Assembly (NCBI RefSeq): GCF_000718255.1
Contig: NZ_JOFJ01000015.1
Coordinates: 124,001 to 188,000 of the forward strand
DNA: 64,000 bases
Source: Spirillospora albida
Lineage (GTDB): Bacteria; Actinomycetota; Actinomycetes; Streptosporangiales; Streptosporangiaceae
Reading direction: 5' to 3'
The notes under the pieces were generated by a model. That model was given only the letters and a program-made list of their open reading frames with translations. It had not been told where the DNA came from and made no database searches. Every line of letters begins with the position of its first letter. Position 1 is the first letter of the stretch. Of this stretch, positions 16,364 to 24,537 are shown in pieces. The position numbers and the translations under genes are program-made.

Positions 16364-16840
16364 GTGACAGCGCCGTCCAGCCCGTCGTCCAGCGCCCTCT
16401 CGGCCGCCGAGTTCACCGTGTGGCGGACGATGCTCCGCGCCCAGGTGCAGATCTCCCGCCACCTCCAGGCCGACCTGCTGGCCGAGCACCACCTCGCCCT
16501 CGGCTCCTACGACGTGCTGACGCACCTCGGGGAGACACCGGACGGGCGGCTCCGCATGAACGACCTCGCCGACCGGGTGCTGCTGTCGCGCAGCGGCCTG
16601 ACCCGGCTCGTGGACCGGCTGCAGCGCGAGGGCCTGGTCCGCCGCGAGTCGTGCGTGAGCGACGCGCGGGGCCTGTTCGCGGTCCTCACCCCGGCGGGCC
16701 GGGCCCGGCTCGACGCCGCGACCCCCACCTACCTGCGAGGCGTCCGCGACCACATGCTCAGCCGCCTGGACGAGGACGACCTGCGCACGTTCGGGCGGCT
16801 CCTCGACAAGCTCGCCGACGAGCCCCTGCCCGTCCACTAG
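16364..16840 (+). CDS. MarR-family transcriptional regulator
   Basis: This 158-residue winged-helix regulator shows the MarR pattern: LGSYDVLTHLGETPDGRLRM, then NDLADRVLLSRSGLTRLVDRL (recognition helix), QREGLVRRESCVSDARGLFAVLT (wing) and a C-terminal dimerisation helix. Ligand and targets are unknown. TACGAT (16352-16357) lies 6 nt before the GTG, so it is probably leaderless. It is divergent from mrp and convergent with the DUF1003 gene; it may regulate its own promoter in the 124-nt gap. Confidence 0.87.
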   Translation: MTAPSSPSSSALSAAEFTVWRTMLRAQVQISRHLQADLLAEHHLALGSYDVLTHLGETPDGRLRMNDLADRVLLSRSGLTRLVDRLQREGLVRRESCVSDARGLFAVLTPAGRARLDAATPTYLRGVRDHMLSRLDEDDLRTFGRLLDKLADEPLPVH

Positions 16841-16870
16841 GCCCGTCCACCGGGGCCTGTCCGCGGGGGC

Positions 16871-17362
16871 TCAGGAGAGCGTGGGGTGCTGGTCCTTGCC
16901 GTCCAGATCCTTGAGGATCTGCTGGAGCTCCGAGCGCAGGAAGTCGCGGGTGACGACCTCGTTGAGCGCCAGCCGCAGCCCGGCGATCTCCCGGGTGAGG
17001 TACTCGGTGTCGGCCATCGACCGCTCGTTCTGCGTCCGGTCCTGCTCGTACTGGACGCGGTCGCGGTCGTCCTGCCGGTTCTGCGCCAGCAGGATCAGCG
17101 GCGCCGCGTAGGACGCCTGCAGCGACAGCATCAGGGTCAGGAAGATGAACGGGTACGGGTCGAACTTCAGGGACGCGGGGGCGATGAGGTTCCAGCAGAT
17201 CCACACGGCCACGAAGCAGGTCATGTAGACGAGGAACCGGGCGGTCCCGAGGAACCGGGCGATCCGCTCGGAGAGCCGCCCGAACGACTCCGGGTCGTAG
17301 TGGGGGCGGGGCATCAGGGTGCGGCGGATCTCCCGCGGCTGGTCCAGGCGTGTCGTCGTCAT
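16871..17362 (-). CDS. DUF1003-family inner-membrane protein
   Basis: The 163-residue protein has two transmembrane helices (FLVYMTCFVAVWICWNLI and PFIFLTLMLSLQASYAAPLI) and the family motif around SLQASYAAPLILLAQNRQ, followed by a charged cytoplasmic helix (DRVQYEQDRTQNERSMADTE). DUF1003 proteins are widespread and of unknown function; some are called cyclic-nucleotide- or CBS-associated. The start overlaps the stop of the MgtE-N/CBS gene (ATGA), so both are translated together and probably work together, as in Rv1231c-Rv1232c. Confidence 0.85.
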   Translation of the reverse strand: MTTTRLDQPREIRRTLMPRPHYDPESFGRLSERIARFLGTARFLVYMTCFVAVWICWNLIAPASLKFDPYPFIFLTLMLSLQASYAAPLILLAQNRQDDRDRVQYEQDRTQNERSMADTEYLTREIAGLRLALNEVVTRDFLRSELQQILKDLDGKDQHPTLS

Positions 17363-18693
17363 GGCGTCGTCCCCCGGAGGGCCTCCTCCTCAGGATCCGG
17401 TTCCGGCAGGTGGGGGGCGGCCCCGGCCGCGTCCATCACGGCCTCCCGCCAGTCCTCCGGCAGCAGATGGTCGAGCACGTCGTCGATGGTCACGGAGCCG
17501 AGCAGATGGCCGTTCTCGTCCACGACCGGCCCCGCGACCAGGTTGTAGGAGGCGAAGTACATCGCGACCGCCTCCAGTGACATCGTCGGGCGCAGCGCGT
17601 CGAGCTCGTTGTCGACGATCCCGGAGACGAGGGTCGGCGGCGGCTCCCGCAGCAGCCGTTGGAAATGGACCGTGCCGAGGAAGCGGCCGGTCGGCGTCGC
17701 GGTCGGCGGGCGGCACACGTACACCTGCGCGGCCAGCGCCGGGTTGAGGTCGGGGTTGCGGATCTGCGCGAGCGCCTCCGCCACCGTCGCGTCCGGCGGC
17801 ACCACCACCGGGTCCGTCGTCATCAGCCCGCCCGCCGACTCCTCCGCGTACGTCAGCAGCCGCCGCACGGGCGCCGCGTCCTGCGGCTCCATCAGCGTCA
17901 GCAGCCGCTCCCGCTGCTCGGTGGGCAACTCGCCGAGCAGGTCCGCCGCGTCGTCGGGCCCCATGGCCTCCAGGACGTCCGCGGCCCGGTCCACCTCCAG
18001 CTTGCCGAGGATCTCGACCTGGTAGTCCTCCGGCAGCTCCTCCAGGACGTCCGCGAGCCGCTCGTCGTCGAGCGCCGCCGCGACCTCCGTCCGCCGCTTC
18101 TCCGGCAGCTCGTGTACGATGTTCGCGAGGTCGGCGGCCTTCATCTGGCCGAACGCGGCGATCAGCCCGGCCGCGCCCTGCCCGTGCTCGACGGCGGCGA
18201 ACCCCTCCACCGCGTCCCAGTCGACGATGCGGCTCTCGCCGCGCCGCCGCAGCCCGCGCCCGCCGCCCCGGCCCCCGCCGCGCCGGACCCGGACGGCGAC
18301 CTTGTTCACCAGCCAGTCACGGGTGCGGGTCGGTTCCATCGCGACGTCGACGACCGAGACCATCTCACCGGTCCCGACCATCCGTACCGTCCGGTCGAGC
18401 AGCTCCGCGATCACGAGGGTCTCGGAGTCGCGCTGGTGGAACCGCCGGACGTTCAGCCGCCCGTCGAACACGATCGCGTCCGCCTCGAACACCGTCACCC
18501 GGGTGATCGGCACGAACACCGGGCGCAGCCGCGGCGCGACCTCCACGACCAGCCCGAGGACGCGCGGGGGGCGCGGCGCGATCCGCAGCGACACCACGAC
18601 GTCCCGCACCCGGCCGATCTGGTCGCCCGCCGGGTCGAACACCGCGACCCCGGCGAGCCGGGCGATGAACACGCGCGAGGTGGCTCCGCTCAT
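17359..18693 (-). CDS. MgtE N-domain/CBS protein without the transport domain
   Basis: This 444-residue soluble protein has an N-terminal PRC-barrel-like region (residues 1-110, including GDQIGRVRDVVVSLR), an MgtE N-terminal superhelix (LVIAELLDRTVR; LPEKRRTEVAAALDDERLADVL; MGPDDAADLLGELPTEQR) and a CBS pair (SAGGLMTTDPVVVPPDATV; MSLEAVAMYFASYNLVAGPV). It ends after the CBS pair and lacks the five-helix Mg2+ channel domain of true MgtE. It is therefore a magnesium- or nucleotide-sensing module, likely paired with the overlapping DUF1003 membrane protein. TACGGT 6 nt before the ATG suggests a leaderless mRNA. Confidence 0.85.
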   Translation of the reverse strand: MSGATSRVFIARLAGVAVFDPAGDQIGRVRDVVVSLRIAPRPPRVLGLVVEVAPRLRPVFVPITRVTVFEADAIVFDGRLNVRRFHQRDSETLVIAELLDRTVRMVGTGEMVSVVDVAMEPTRTRDWLVNKVAVRVRRGGGRGGGRGLRRRGESRIVDWDAVEGFAAVEHGQGAAGLIAAFGQMKAADLANIVHELPEKRRTEVAAALDDERLADVLEELPEDYQVEILGKLEVDRAADVLEAMGPDDAADLLGELPTEQRERLLTLMEPQDAAPVRRLLTYAEESAGGLMTTDPVVVPPDATVAEALAQIRNPDLNPALAAQVYVCRPPTATPTGRFLGTVHFQRLLREPPPTLVSGIVDNELDALRPTMSLEAVAMYFASYNLVAGPVVDENGHLLGSVTIDDVLDHLLPEDWREAVMDAAGAAPHLPEPDPEEEALRGTTP

Positions 18694-18748
18694 GTGCCGA
18701 CCGTACCCATGATCTCCCTTTTGACCCGGGACGCGTACCGTCGTGAAT

Positions 18749-19636
18749 GTGACGCAGATCTTCGAGGAGCACCGCGGCCTGCTGTTCGCGGTCGCGTACC
18801 GGATGCTCGGCACCGCCGCCGACGCCGAGGACGCCGTGCAGGACGCGTGGCTGCGCTGGTCCTCCGCCGACCGGTCCGGCGTCGCCGACCCCAAGGCGTA
18901 CCTCGTCCGCATCACGACGAACGTCGCGCTCGACCGGCTGCGGTCGGCGCGCGTCCAGCGGGAGACGTACGTGGGGCCGTGGCTGCCGGAGCCGATGCTC
19001 ACCTCCCCGGACGTCGCGGAGGACGCCGAGCGCGCCGAATCGGTGTCGATGGCGATGCTCGTCGTGCTGGAGACGCTGAGCCCCCTGGAGCGGGCCGTGT
19101 TCGTCCTGAAGGACGTCTTCGGATTCCCGTACGCGGACATCGCGCGGACGCTCGAGCGCTCGGAGGCGTCCGTCCGGCAGCTGGGGACCCGGGCCCGCAG
19201 GAACGTCGAGGCGCGCCGCCACCGCTACACCGCGGACGGCGCCGCGCGCCGCGCCGCGACCGACCGGTTCATCGACGCGGCGGTCGGCGGCGACATCAAC
19301 CGGCTGATGGAGGTCCTCGCGCCGGACGTGACGCTGTGGAGCGACGGCGGAGGCAAGGTCCGCGCGGCGCGCCGCACGATCCACGGCGCCGCCAAGGTCG
19401 GCAGGTTCTTCGCCGCGATCGCGGGCCGGGACTACGCGGGCGTGCGGGCCGAGGACCAGCGGTTCCGGGTCGTGGACGTCAACGGCGCCCCCGGCGTGGT
19501 GATCGACGGCCCGGAGGGACCCATCGTGGCCCTCACCCTCGACGTGGACGGCACGGGCCGCGTCGGCGCGGTCTACCTGGTCTCCAACCCCGACAAGCTC
19601 CGGTCCATCGCCGAGGGGCGCGACCTGGTGGTGTAG
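18749..19636 (+). CDS. sigJ: ECF41-group sigma factor (SigJ-like) with SnoaL-like C-terminal domain
   Basis: The 295-residue protein has sigma region 2 (FEEHRGLLFAVAYRMLG ... AEDAVQDAWLRW), region 4 (LSPLERAVFVLKDVFGFPYA, then DIARTLERSEASVRQLGTRAR) and a fused SnoaL/NTF2-like domain containing the ECF41 signature DGGGK (about residue 199). In this group the C-terminal extension, not a separate anti-sigma factor, controls activity. The usual ECF41 neighbour, a carboxymuconolactone decarboxylase or oxidoreductase gene, is not adjacent. GTG 18749 is chosen because TACCGT ends 7 nt before it; a GTG at 18743 is the alternative. Confidence 0.87.
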   Translation: MTQIFEEHRGLLFAVAYRMLGTAADAEDAVQDAWLRWSSADRSGVADPKAYLVRITTNVALDRLRSARVQRETYVGPWLPEPMLTSPDVAEDAERAESVSMAMLVVLETLSPLERAVFVLKDVFGFPYADIARTLERSEASVRQLGTRARRNVEARRHRYTADGAARRAATDRFIDAAVGGDINRLMEVLAPDVTLWSDGGGKVRAARRTIHGAAKVGRFFAAIAGRDYAGVRAEDQRFRVVDVNGAPGVVIDGPEGPIVALTLDVDGTGRVGAVYLVSNPDKLRSIAEGRDLVV

Positions 19637-19645
19637 CGCGCCGGC

Positions 19646-20194
19646 TCAGCGGTCCACGCGGCGCTTCTTGCCGCCCATCATCCTCGGCGGCGGCCCCGCC
19701 GTCGTCGCGGGCGTCGGCACCGGGCGGACGGTGGCGTAGCCGTCCGGCGCCTGGACCGCGGGCGCGGCGGGGGTGAGGCGGATCACGTAGGAGTCGGTCG
19801 CCCACCGCTCCACCTGCCCCTCGTGGGAGGCGGCGTTCAGCCGCTCCTTCGCCATGACCGGCACGATCTCGTCCCACGCCTCCGTGCCGGGCTCGACCCG
19901 CCCGACGTCCGCCACGAAGGACACGAGCCTGCCGCCCTTGTCCTTGCTGCGCAGGATCACCGTCACCTGGTCGGCCTCCGGCAGCCCCGGCAGCGGCTGC
20001 TCGCCCTCCCCGCCGGTCAGCACGTACGCCGACCCCTCGTGCCACACATGCCACGCCGCGCGCGGCTGCGGCAGCCCCGGCACGTCCAGCCACAGCAGGC
20101 CCGACTTCTTGGCCGCCTCCTCCACGAGCGCCATGTTCACCCCGCCCGTGTCCAGCCCGCCCGTGTCCAGCCCGCCGCCGTTGAGCTCACCCAT
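19646..20194 (-). CDS. Conserved hypothetical protein
   Basis: I do not recognise a named family. The 182-residue protein has a glycine-rich start with TGGLDTGGLDTGG repeats, a compact middle (SGLLWLDVPG, AAWHVWHEGSAYVLTGG, DQVTVILRSKDKGGRLVSF) that looks like a split beta-barrel, and a proline-rich, basic tail GGKKRRVDR. The repeated N-terminus comes from a short DNA duplication; an internal ATG at 20134 (MALVEEAAKKSG) could be the real start and would give 162 residues. Cytoplasmic by composition. It is convergent with the sigma factor gene and divergent from the CitE-like gene. Confidence 0.6.
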   Translation of the reverse strand: MGELNGGGLDTGGLDTGGVNMALVEEAAKKSGLLWLDVPGLPQPRAAWHVWHEGSAYVLTGGEGEQPLPGLPEADQVTVILRSKDKGGRLVSFVADVGRVEPGTEAWDEIVPVMAKERLNAASHEGQVERWATDSYVIRLTPAAPAVQAPDGYATVRPVPTPATTAGPPPRMMGGKKRRVDR

Positions 20195-20208
20195 CCCCGC
20201 AGGCTCTC

Positions 20209-20299
20209 ACACCGTGCCCATTCGGCGTCTCCGACACCGTGCCCATTCGGCGTCTCCGACACCGTGCCCATTCGGCGTCTCCGACACCGTGCCCATTCC
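20209..20299. repeat. 25-bp perfect tandem repeat, 3.6 copies, over the CitE-like start
   Basis: Full units are 20209-20233, 20234-20258 and 20259-20283, with a 16-bp partial unit to 20299. Each begins ACACCGTGCCC and ends GTCTCCG. Because 25 is not a multiple of 3, the GTG of each unit is in a different frame; only the GTG at 20264 is in frame with the downstream lyase. Confidence 0.9.
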
Positions 20300-21220
20300 G
20301 CGGTCCCCGGCAGCAACCCCCGCTTCATCGAGAAGGCCCAGGGGCTCCCCGTCGACGAGATCTTCCTCGACCTGGAGGACGCCGTCGCGCCGTCCGCGAA
20401 GGAGGGCGCCCGCAGGACCGTGGTGGCCGCCCTGAACGAGGGCGACTGGACGGGCAGGATCCGCGCCGTCCGGATCAACGACCTCGAGACCCACTGGGCC
20501 TACCGCGACGTCATCGAGGTCGTGGAGGGGGCCGGGGCGAACCTCGACGCGATACTGCTGCCGAAGGCGTCGGACGCGACCCACGTCCAGTGGCTCGACC
20601 GGCTCCTCACCCAGATCGAGAAGGCCATGGGGTACCCCGTCGGCCGCATCGGCATCGAGGCCCAGATCGAGGACGCCCGCGGCATGGTGAACATCGACGC
20701 GATCGCCGCCGCGTCCCCGCGCCTGGAGTCCCTCGTGTTCGGACCGGGCGACCTCATGGCGTCCATCAACATGAGGACGCTCGTCGTGGGGGAGCAGCCG
20801 CCCGGCTACACCGAGGGCGACGCCTACCACTACATCCTGATGCGCATCCTGATGGCCGCCCGCGCGCACGACCTGCAGGCCATCGACGGCCCCTACTTCA
20901 ACGTCCGGGACGTGGACGCGTTCACCCGGGCCGCGCGGCGCTCCGCCGCGCTCGGGTTCGACGGCAAATGGGTCCTGCACCCGTCCCAGATCGAGGCGGG
21001 GAACGAGGTCTTCTCCCCGTCCCAGGACGACTACGACCACGCCGAGCTGATCCTCGACGCCTACGACCACTGCACCCGCGTCGAGGGCCGCGGCGCCGCC
21101 ACCCTGGGCGACGAGATGATCGACGAGGCGTCCCGCAAGATGGCCCTCGTCATCGCCGCGAAGGGCCGCGCCGCCGGGCTGGCGCGGACGAAGCGGTTCG
21201 AGCCGCCCGCGCCGTCCTGA
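20264..21220 (+). CDS. HpcH/HpaI aldolase/citrate lyase (CitE-like) CoA-ester lyase
   Basis: This 318-residue TIM-barrel protein is a CitE-like lyase of the malyl-CoA/beta-methylmalyl-CoA lyase type. Landmarks are AVPGSNPRFIEKAQG, EIFLDLEDAVAPS (metal site), RIGIEAQIEDARGM, LVFGPGDLMASI and GFDGKWVLHPSQI. It cleaves or forms CoA thioesters such as malyl-CoA; the exact substrate cannot be read. The only in-frame start near the conserved N-terminus is GTG 20264, inside a 25-bp repeat array, giving MPIRRLRHRAHSAVPGSN; there is no ribosome site. Copy-number change in the array would alter this N-terminus or its frame relative to any start upstream. Confidence 0.82.
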   Translation: MPIRRLRHRAHSAVPGSNPRFIEKAQGLPVDEIFLDLEDAVAPSAKEGARRTVVAALNEGDWTGRIRAVRINDLETHWAYRDVIEVVEGAGANLDAILLPKASDATHVQWLDRLLTQIEKAMGYPVGRIGIEAQIEDARGMVNIDAIAAASPRLESLVFGPGDLMASINMRTLVVGEQPPGYTEGDAYHYILMRILMAARAHDLQAIDGPYFNVRDVDAFTRAARRSAALGFDGKWVLHPSQIEAGNEVFSPSQDDYDHAELILDAYDHCTRVEGRGAATLGDEMIDEASRKMALVIAAKGRAAGLARTKRFEPPAPS

Positions 21221-21274
21221 GCCGCAGGACCCCTACGATGACTCTCACCAACGGACCTGCGGAAGGGGCGAGGC

Positions 21275-22594
21275 GTGCCGGAACCCGGGAACGATGACGG
21301 CTGGGCTCCGGTCGACCCCGAACTCGACCGCCCCGCCGCCCCCCCGGCCCCGGCGGACCCTCCGCAGCCGGGGCCCGCCCAGCCGTACGCGCCGCCGTCC
21401 AGCGCGCACCCGTACGTGCCGCCGCAGGTCGCGCACCCGTACGTGCCGCCGCAGGCGCAGGCGCCGCACCCGCACCCGTACCCGTACCCGCCCGGCCCGT
21501 ACCAGGGGCGCTACGGGATCTACGGAGAGCCGCAGGAGAAGCGGCCATGGACGGTGGACACCGAGCCCGGCGTCCCGTACCACCGGATGGCCCGGACGGC
21601 GGTGCACCGCTGGTGGCGTCCGCTCGTCGGCTCGCTGGCGATCGTGGCGGGCGGCTTCGCCCTCTCGATGGCGCTGATGGTGGTCGTCTTCGTCGGCGTC
21701 GTCATCGCCACGGGCGGGATCCCGGAGTCGGGCGACGGCGACACGATCACCGGGGACGAGACCGTCGACCTCGCCTTCAACCTCGGGACGCTCGCGCTGT
21801 TCCTCCCCGTCACGCTGCTCGTCGCGCGGTGGGTCCAGCGGCGCCGGCCGGGGACCCTGTCCTCGGTCACCGGGCGCCTGCGCCGCCGCTGGCTGGGCGT
21901 CTGCTCCGTCCTGGCGATCGGGTACTGCGCCGCCGCGTACGTGACGAGCCTCATCGTGGCCTCGCTCACCGACGACACGTCGGGGGGCGACGAGCACTGG
22001 GTCGGGTGGGCCAGATTCCTCATGCCGATGGTCACGATCGTTCTGCTGGTGCCGTTCCAGGCGGCGGCGGAGGAGTACGTGTTCCGCGGCTGGCTGATCC
22101 AGGGCATCGGCGCCTGCACCCTGGAGAACCTCAAGGGCAGGGTCGGACGGGTGTTCGGCGCCGTGTTCGGGACCCCGTGGCCGGGCATCGTCATCAGCGC
22201 GGCGCTGTTCACCTCGCTGCACGGCTACACCGGCTGGGGAATCCTCGACATCTTCTTCTTCGGTGCGATCGCCGGGTGGCTGACGGTCCGCACCGGTGGG
22301 CTGGAAGCCGCCATCGCCCTGCACGTGTTCAACAACTGGATCGCGTTCCTGCTGCCCGCGGGGGTCGGTGATCTCGAGGTGGAGCAGGGCGACGTCCCCT
22401 GGCAGGTCGTCGTGGCGGACATCGTGCCCATGGTGCTGTTCGCGGCGGGCGTCCTGGTGCTGGCCCGCCGGTGCGGCGTGCGGACGGTGACGCCGCCGGC
22501 CGAGGACGTTTCCGTCCCGGTGTCAGTCCCCGCCGAGGACACCCCAGAGCCTGAGCGCGTCGAGGACGCCCGGAGCGACGGGAAGATCTCCTAG
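21275..22594 (+). CDS. CPBP-family intramembrane glutamic protease
   Basis: The 439-residue protein begins with about 95 residues rich in proline, histidine and tyrosine (HPYVPPQ repeats), probably cytoplasmic, followed by seven or so transmembrane helices. The three CPBP/Abi motifs are present: EEYVFRG (Glu266-Glu267), FTSLHG and HVFNNW. Family members cleave within the membrane (Rce1-like) and in bacteria are linked to bacteriocin self-protection or sigma/anti-sigma processing. A strong GGAAGGGGCGAGG precedes the GTG. The last 72 nt overlap the convergent Nudix gene. Confidence 0.85.
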   Translation: MPEPGNDDGWAPVDPELDRPAAPPAPADPPQPGPAQPYAPPSSAHPYVPPQVAHPYVPPQAQAPHPHPYPYPPGPYQGRYGIYGEPQEKRPWTVDTEPGVPYHRMARTAVHRWWRPLVGSLAIVAGGFALSMALMVVVFVGVVIATGGIPESGDGDTITGDETVDLAFNLGTLALFLPVTLLVARWVQRRRPGTLSSVTGRLRRRWLGVCSVLAIGYCAAAYVTSLIVASLTDDTSGGDEHWVGWARFLMPMVTIVLLVPFQAAAEEYVFRGWLIQGIGACTLENLKGRVGRVFGAVFGTPWPGIVISAALFTSLHGYTGWGILDIFFFGAIAGWLTVRTGGLEAAIALHVFNNWIAFLLPAGVGDLEVEQGDVPWQVVVADIVPMVLFAAGVLVLARRCGVRTVTPPAEDVSVPVSVPAEDTPEPERVEDARSDGKIS

Positions 22595-22921
22595 CTCGCC
22601 GGGCGCGAACCACCGGGCGTCGGCCGCGTCGTCGCCCGCCCGCAGGGCGCCGCCCGTCACCGTGGCCGCGTAGTCGTGGATCTCGTAGACGATCCCGCCC
22701 GGACCGTCGCGGTCGACGGTTCCGACGAACGCGCCGATGGACACCTCCAGGCCCGTCTCCTCCCGGAGCTCGCGCGCGACGGCGGCTCCGTCGTCCTCGC
22801 CGGGCTCGACCCGTCCGCCCGGCACGGACCACAGGCCCGCCGCCGGCGGATTCGCCCTCCTGACGAGCAGCAGCCGCCCGGCTCCATCGCGGACGATCCC
22901 GCCGACGCAACGAATTCTCAT
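22523..22921 (-). CDS. Nudix hydrolase
   Basis: This 132-residue Nudix enzyme has a complete Nudix box at residues 36-58: GRVEPGEDDGAAVARELREE followed by TGL. It hydrolyses nucleoside diphosphate-X bonds; the compact size and the IRCVGGIVRDGAGRLLLVRR start are like MutT/NUDT-type housecleaning enzymes or ADP-ribose pyrophosphatases. ATG 22921 is chosen because it begins the first beta strand and a CAAAAT box lies 7 nt upstream; ATG at 22948 would add nine residues. The 3' end overlaps the CPBP gene on the other strand by 72 nt. Confidence 0.85.
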   Translation of the reverse strand: MRIRCVGGIVRDGAGRLLLVRRANPPAAGLWSVPGGRVEPGEDDGAAVARELREETGLEVSIGAFVGTVDRDGPGGIVYEIHDYAATVTGGALRAGDDAADARWFAPGELGDLPVAPGVLDALRLWGVLGGD

Positions 22922-23004
22922 CTTCCCGATTTTGTCCCCCTTTTGCATCCGGCTGCCCGGCCGACCTTGACGGGGCACCGGGCCTCCGCGCAGTGTGGGT
23001 AATC

Positions 23005-23673
23005 ATGAGGGCGGAGCCGACATGCCCGCGATGCGCGGGTCCGCTGCACGCGCCGAACCTCTGGTCGAGCGACTGGAGCTGCGGCGTCCACGGTGCCGTC
23101 CTACCCTGGCAGCCGCCCAGGCGCCCCTGCGCCGAGGGGCTCTCCGCCGTCCTGCGTGACGCCCGGGTGCCGGTCTGGACGCCCTGGCCGCTGCCCCGCG
23201 GCTGGCTGATCACCGGCTTCGCCACCGCCGGCGACGAGCGCACCGGCGCGCGCGCCACCGTCGTCGCGCTGTCGGGGCCCGGCCTGCTCAGCGGCCCCGC
23301 CGACATGCTGGTGATCGCGGAGGAGCCGGGCATCGGCCTCGGCGCCCACTACGCCGGACTGGACGGCCCCGACCCGGGCCAGGGCTTCGACGGCGACCCG
23401 CCGCACGTGAAGCTCGACGTCAGAAGCGGCCCCGCCGCCACGTCCGGGCACTGCGTCCCGATGTGGGCCGTGGGTTCCGCACCCGACCGCGCCGCCTACG
23501 TCGGCGAGGCGATGGGCAACTGGCTGTGGGTGATCCTGTGGCCGGCCGAGGCGGGCGTCCTGATGCTGGAGCCCCAGAACCTCCTGGACCTCCGCGAACC
23601 CGGCATGGAGCTCGACCTGCCGTACGGCGCGTACAGCCCCTTCCTCGACGCGCGACCCGACGCGAAGCCCTGA
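23005..23673 (+). CDS. Conserved actinobacterial protein (DUF6758-like) with N-terminal zinc-ribbon motif
   Basis: The 222-residue protein starts RAEPTCPRCAGPLHAP, then CGVHGAVLPW, which may bind zinc through Cys/His pairs. The body has LPRGWLITGFATAGDERTGA, GLGAHYAGLDGPDPGQG and GNWLWVILWPAEAGVLM. I believe this is the Streptomyces-type DUF6758 family, seen next to PHP-domain genes, but function is unknown. Its stop overlaps the PHP gene (TGATG), and the next three genes follow within 10 nt, so all four are probably one operon. ATG 23005 was chosen over GTG 22993 because it fits the conserved start. Confidence 0.7.
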   Translation: MRAEPTCPRCAGPLHAPNLWSSDWSCGVHGAVLPWQPPRRPCAEGLSAVLRDARVPVWTPWPLPRGWLITGFATAGDERTGARATVVALSGPGLLSGPADMLVIAEEPGIGLGAHYAGLDGPDPGQGFDGDPPHVKLDVRSGPAATSGHCVPMWAVGSAPDRAAYVGEAMGNWLWVILWPAEAGVLMLEPQNLLDLREPGMELDLPYGAYSPFLDARPDAKP

Positions 23674-24527
23674 TGCGGGTCGACCTCCACGCGCACAGCA
23701 GTGTCTCCGACGGCACCCGGCCGCCCGCCGAGGTCGTGCGGCGCGCCCGCGCGAAGGGCCTCGACGTCGTCGCGCTCACCGACCACGACACGACCGCGGG
23801 GTGGTCCGAGGCCGCGGCCGCGCTCCCGGACGGCCTCACGCTCGTCCCCGGCATCGAGCTCTCCTGCAAGCAGGACGGGAGGAGCCTGCACATGCTGGGG
23901 TACTTCTTCGACCCGCTCCACCCCGGCCTCGCCGCCGAACTGGCGCGCATCAGGGACGACCGGGTCCACCGGGCGCGCGCCACGGTCGTCCGGCTGCGGG
24001 AACTCGGCGTGGACGTGACCTGGGACGCCGTCGCGGCCCTCGCCCGGGGCGAGGCGGTCGGCCGCCCCCACATCGCCCGCGCGATGGTCGAGGCCGGCGC
24101 CGTCGCGACGGTCGACGACGCGTTCACGCCCGAATGGATCGGGCACGGCGGCCGCGCCCACATCACCCGGCACGCCTTGGACCCGCTGGACGCGGTCCGG
24201 CTCATCCGGGACGCCGGCGGAGTGTGCGTCCTCGCCCACCCCCGCGCCCGCCGCCGCGGCCACGCCTTCGGCGACGACCTCATCGCGGAGCTCGCCGCCG
24301 CCGGCCTCACCGGTGTCGAGATCGACCATCCCGACCACGCGCCCGAGGACCGCGCCCGCCTCCGCGGCCTGGCGTCCGGCCTCGGCCTTCTCGCCACCGG
24401 CTCCAGCGACGACCACGGCGCCCTCACCGGCGACCGGCTCGGCGCCGAGACCACCGATCCCGCCGCGTACGAGGCGCTGCGGGACGCCGCGTCCGGGACC
24501 GCGCCCCTCCGTCCCGAAGCGCGGTAG
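23673..24527 (+). CDS. PHP-domain phosphoesterase
   Basis: The 284-residue protein is a stand-alone PHP phosphoesterase like 3',5'-nucleoside bisphosphate phosphatase (YciV/RnaAM). Metal ligands are visible in DLHAHSSVSDGT, LTDHDT, PGIELSC, GRPHIARAM, LAHPRAR and the final SSDDHG. Such enzymes hydrolyse phosphodiesters or nucleoside bisphosphates, for example pAp, or shorten small RNA. The ATG overlaps the previous stop (TGATG), and the MBL-fold gene starts 10 nt after its end. Confidence 0.87.
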   Translation: MRVDLHAHSSVSDGTRPPAEVVRRARAKGLDVVALTDHDTTAGWSEAAAALPDGLTLVPGIELSCKQDGRSLHMLGYFFDPLHPGLAAELARIRDDRVHRARATVVRLRELGVDVTWDAVAALARGEAVGRPHIARAMVEAGAVATVDDAFTPEWIGHGGRAHITRHALDPLDAVRLIRDAGGVCVLAHPRARRRGHAFGDDLIAELAAAGLTGVEIDHPDHAPEDRARLRGLASGLGLLATGSSDDHGALTGDRLGAETTDPAAYEALRDAASGTAPLRPEAR

Positions 24528-24537
24528 GGTGCGTGGC

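Noticed and set aside
19823..20263. Extension of the CitE-like protein upstream of the repeat array
   Set aside because: The extra translation is the antisense of the hypothetical gene at 19646-20194 and lacks any family similarity.
20209..20299. Possible CRISPR array
   Set aside because: The 25-bp units are directly adjacent with no spacers, so this is a simple tandem repeat.
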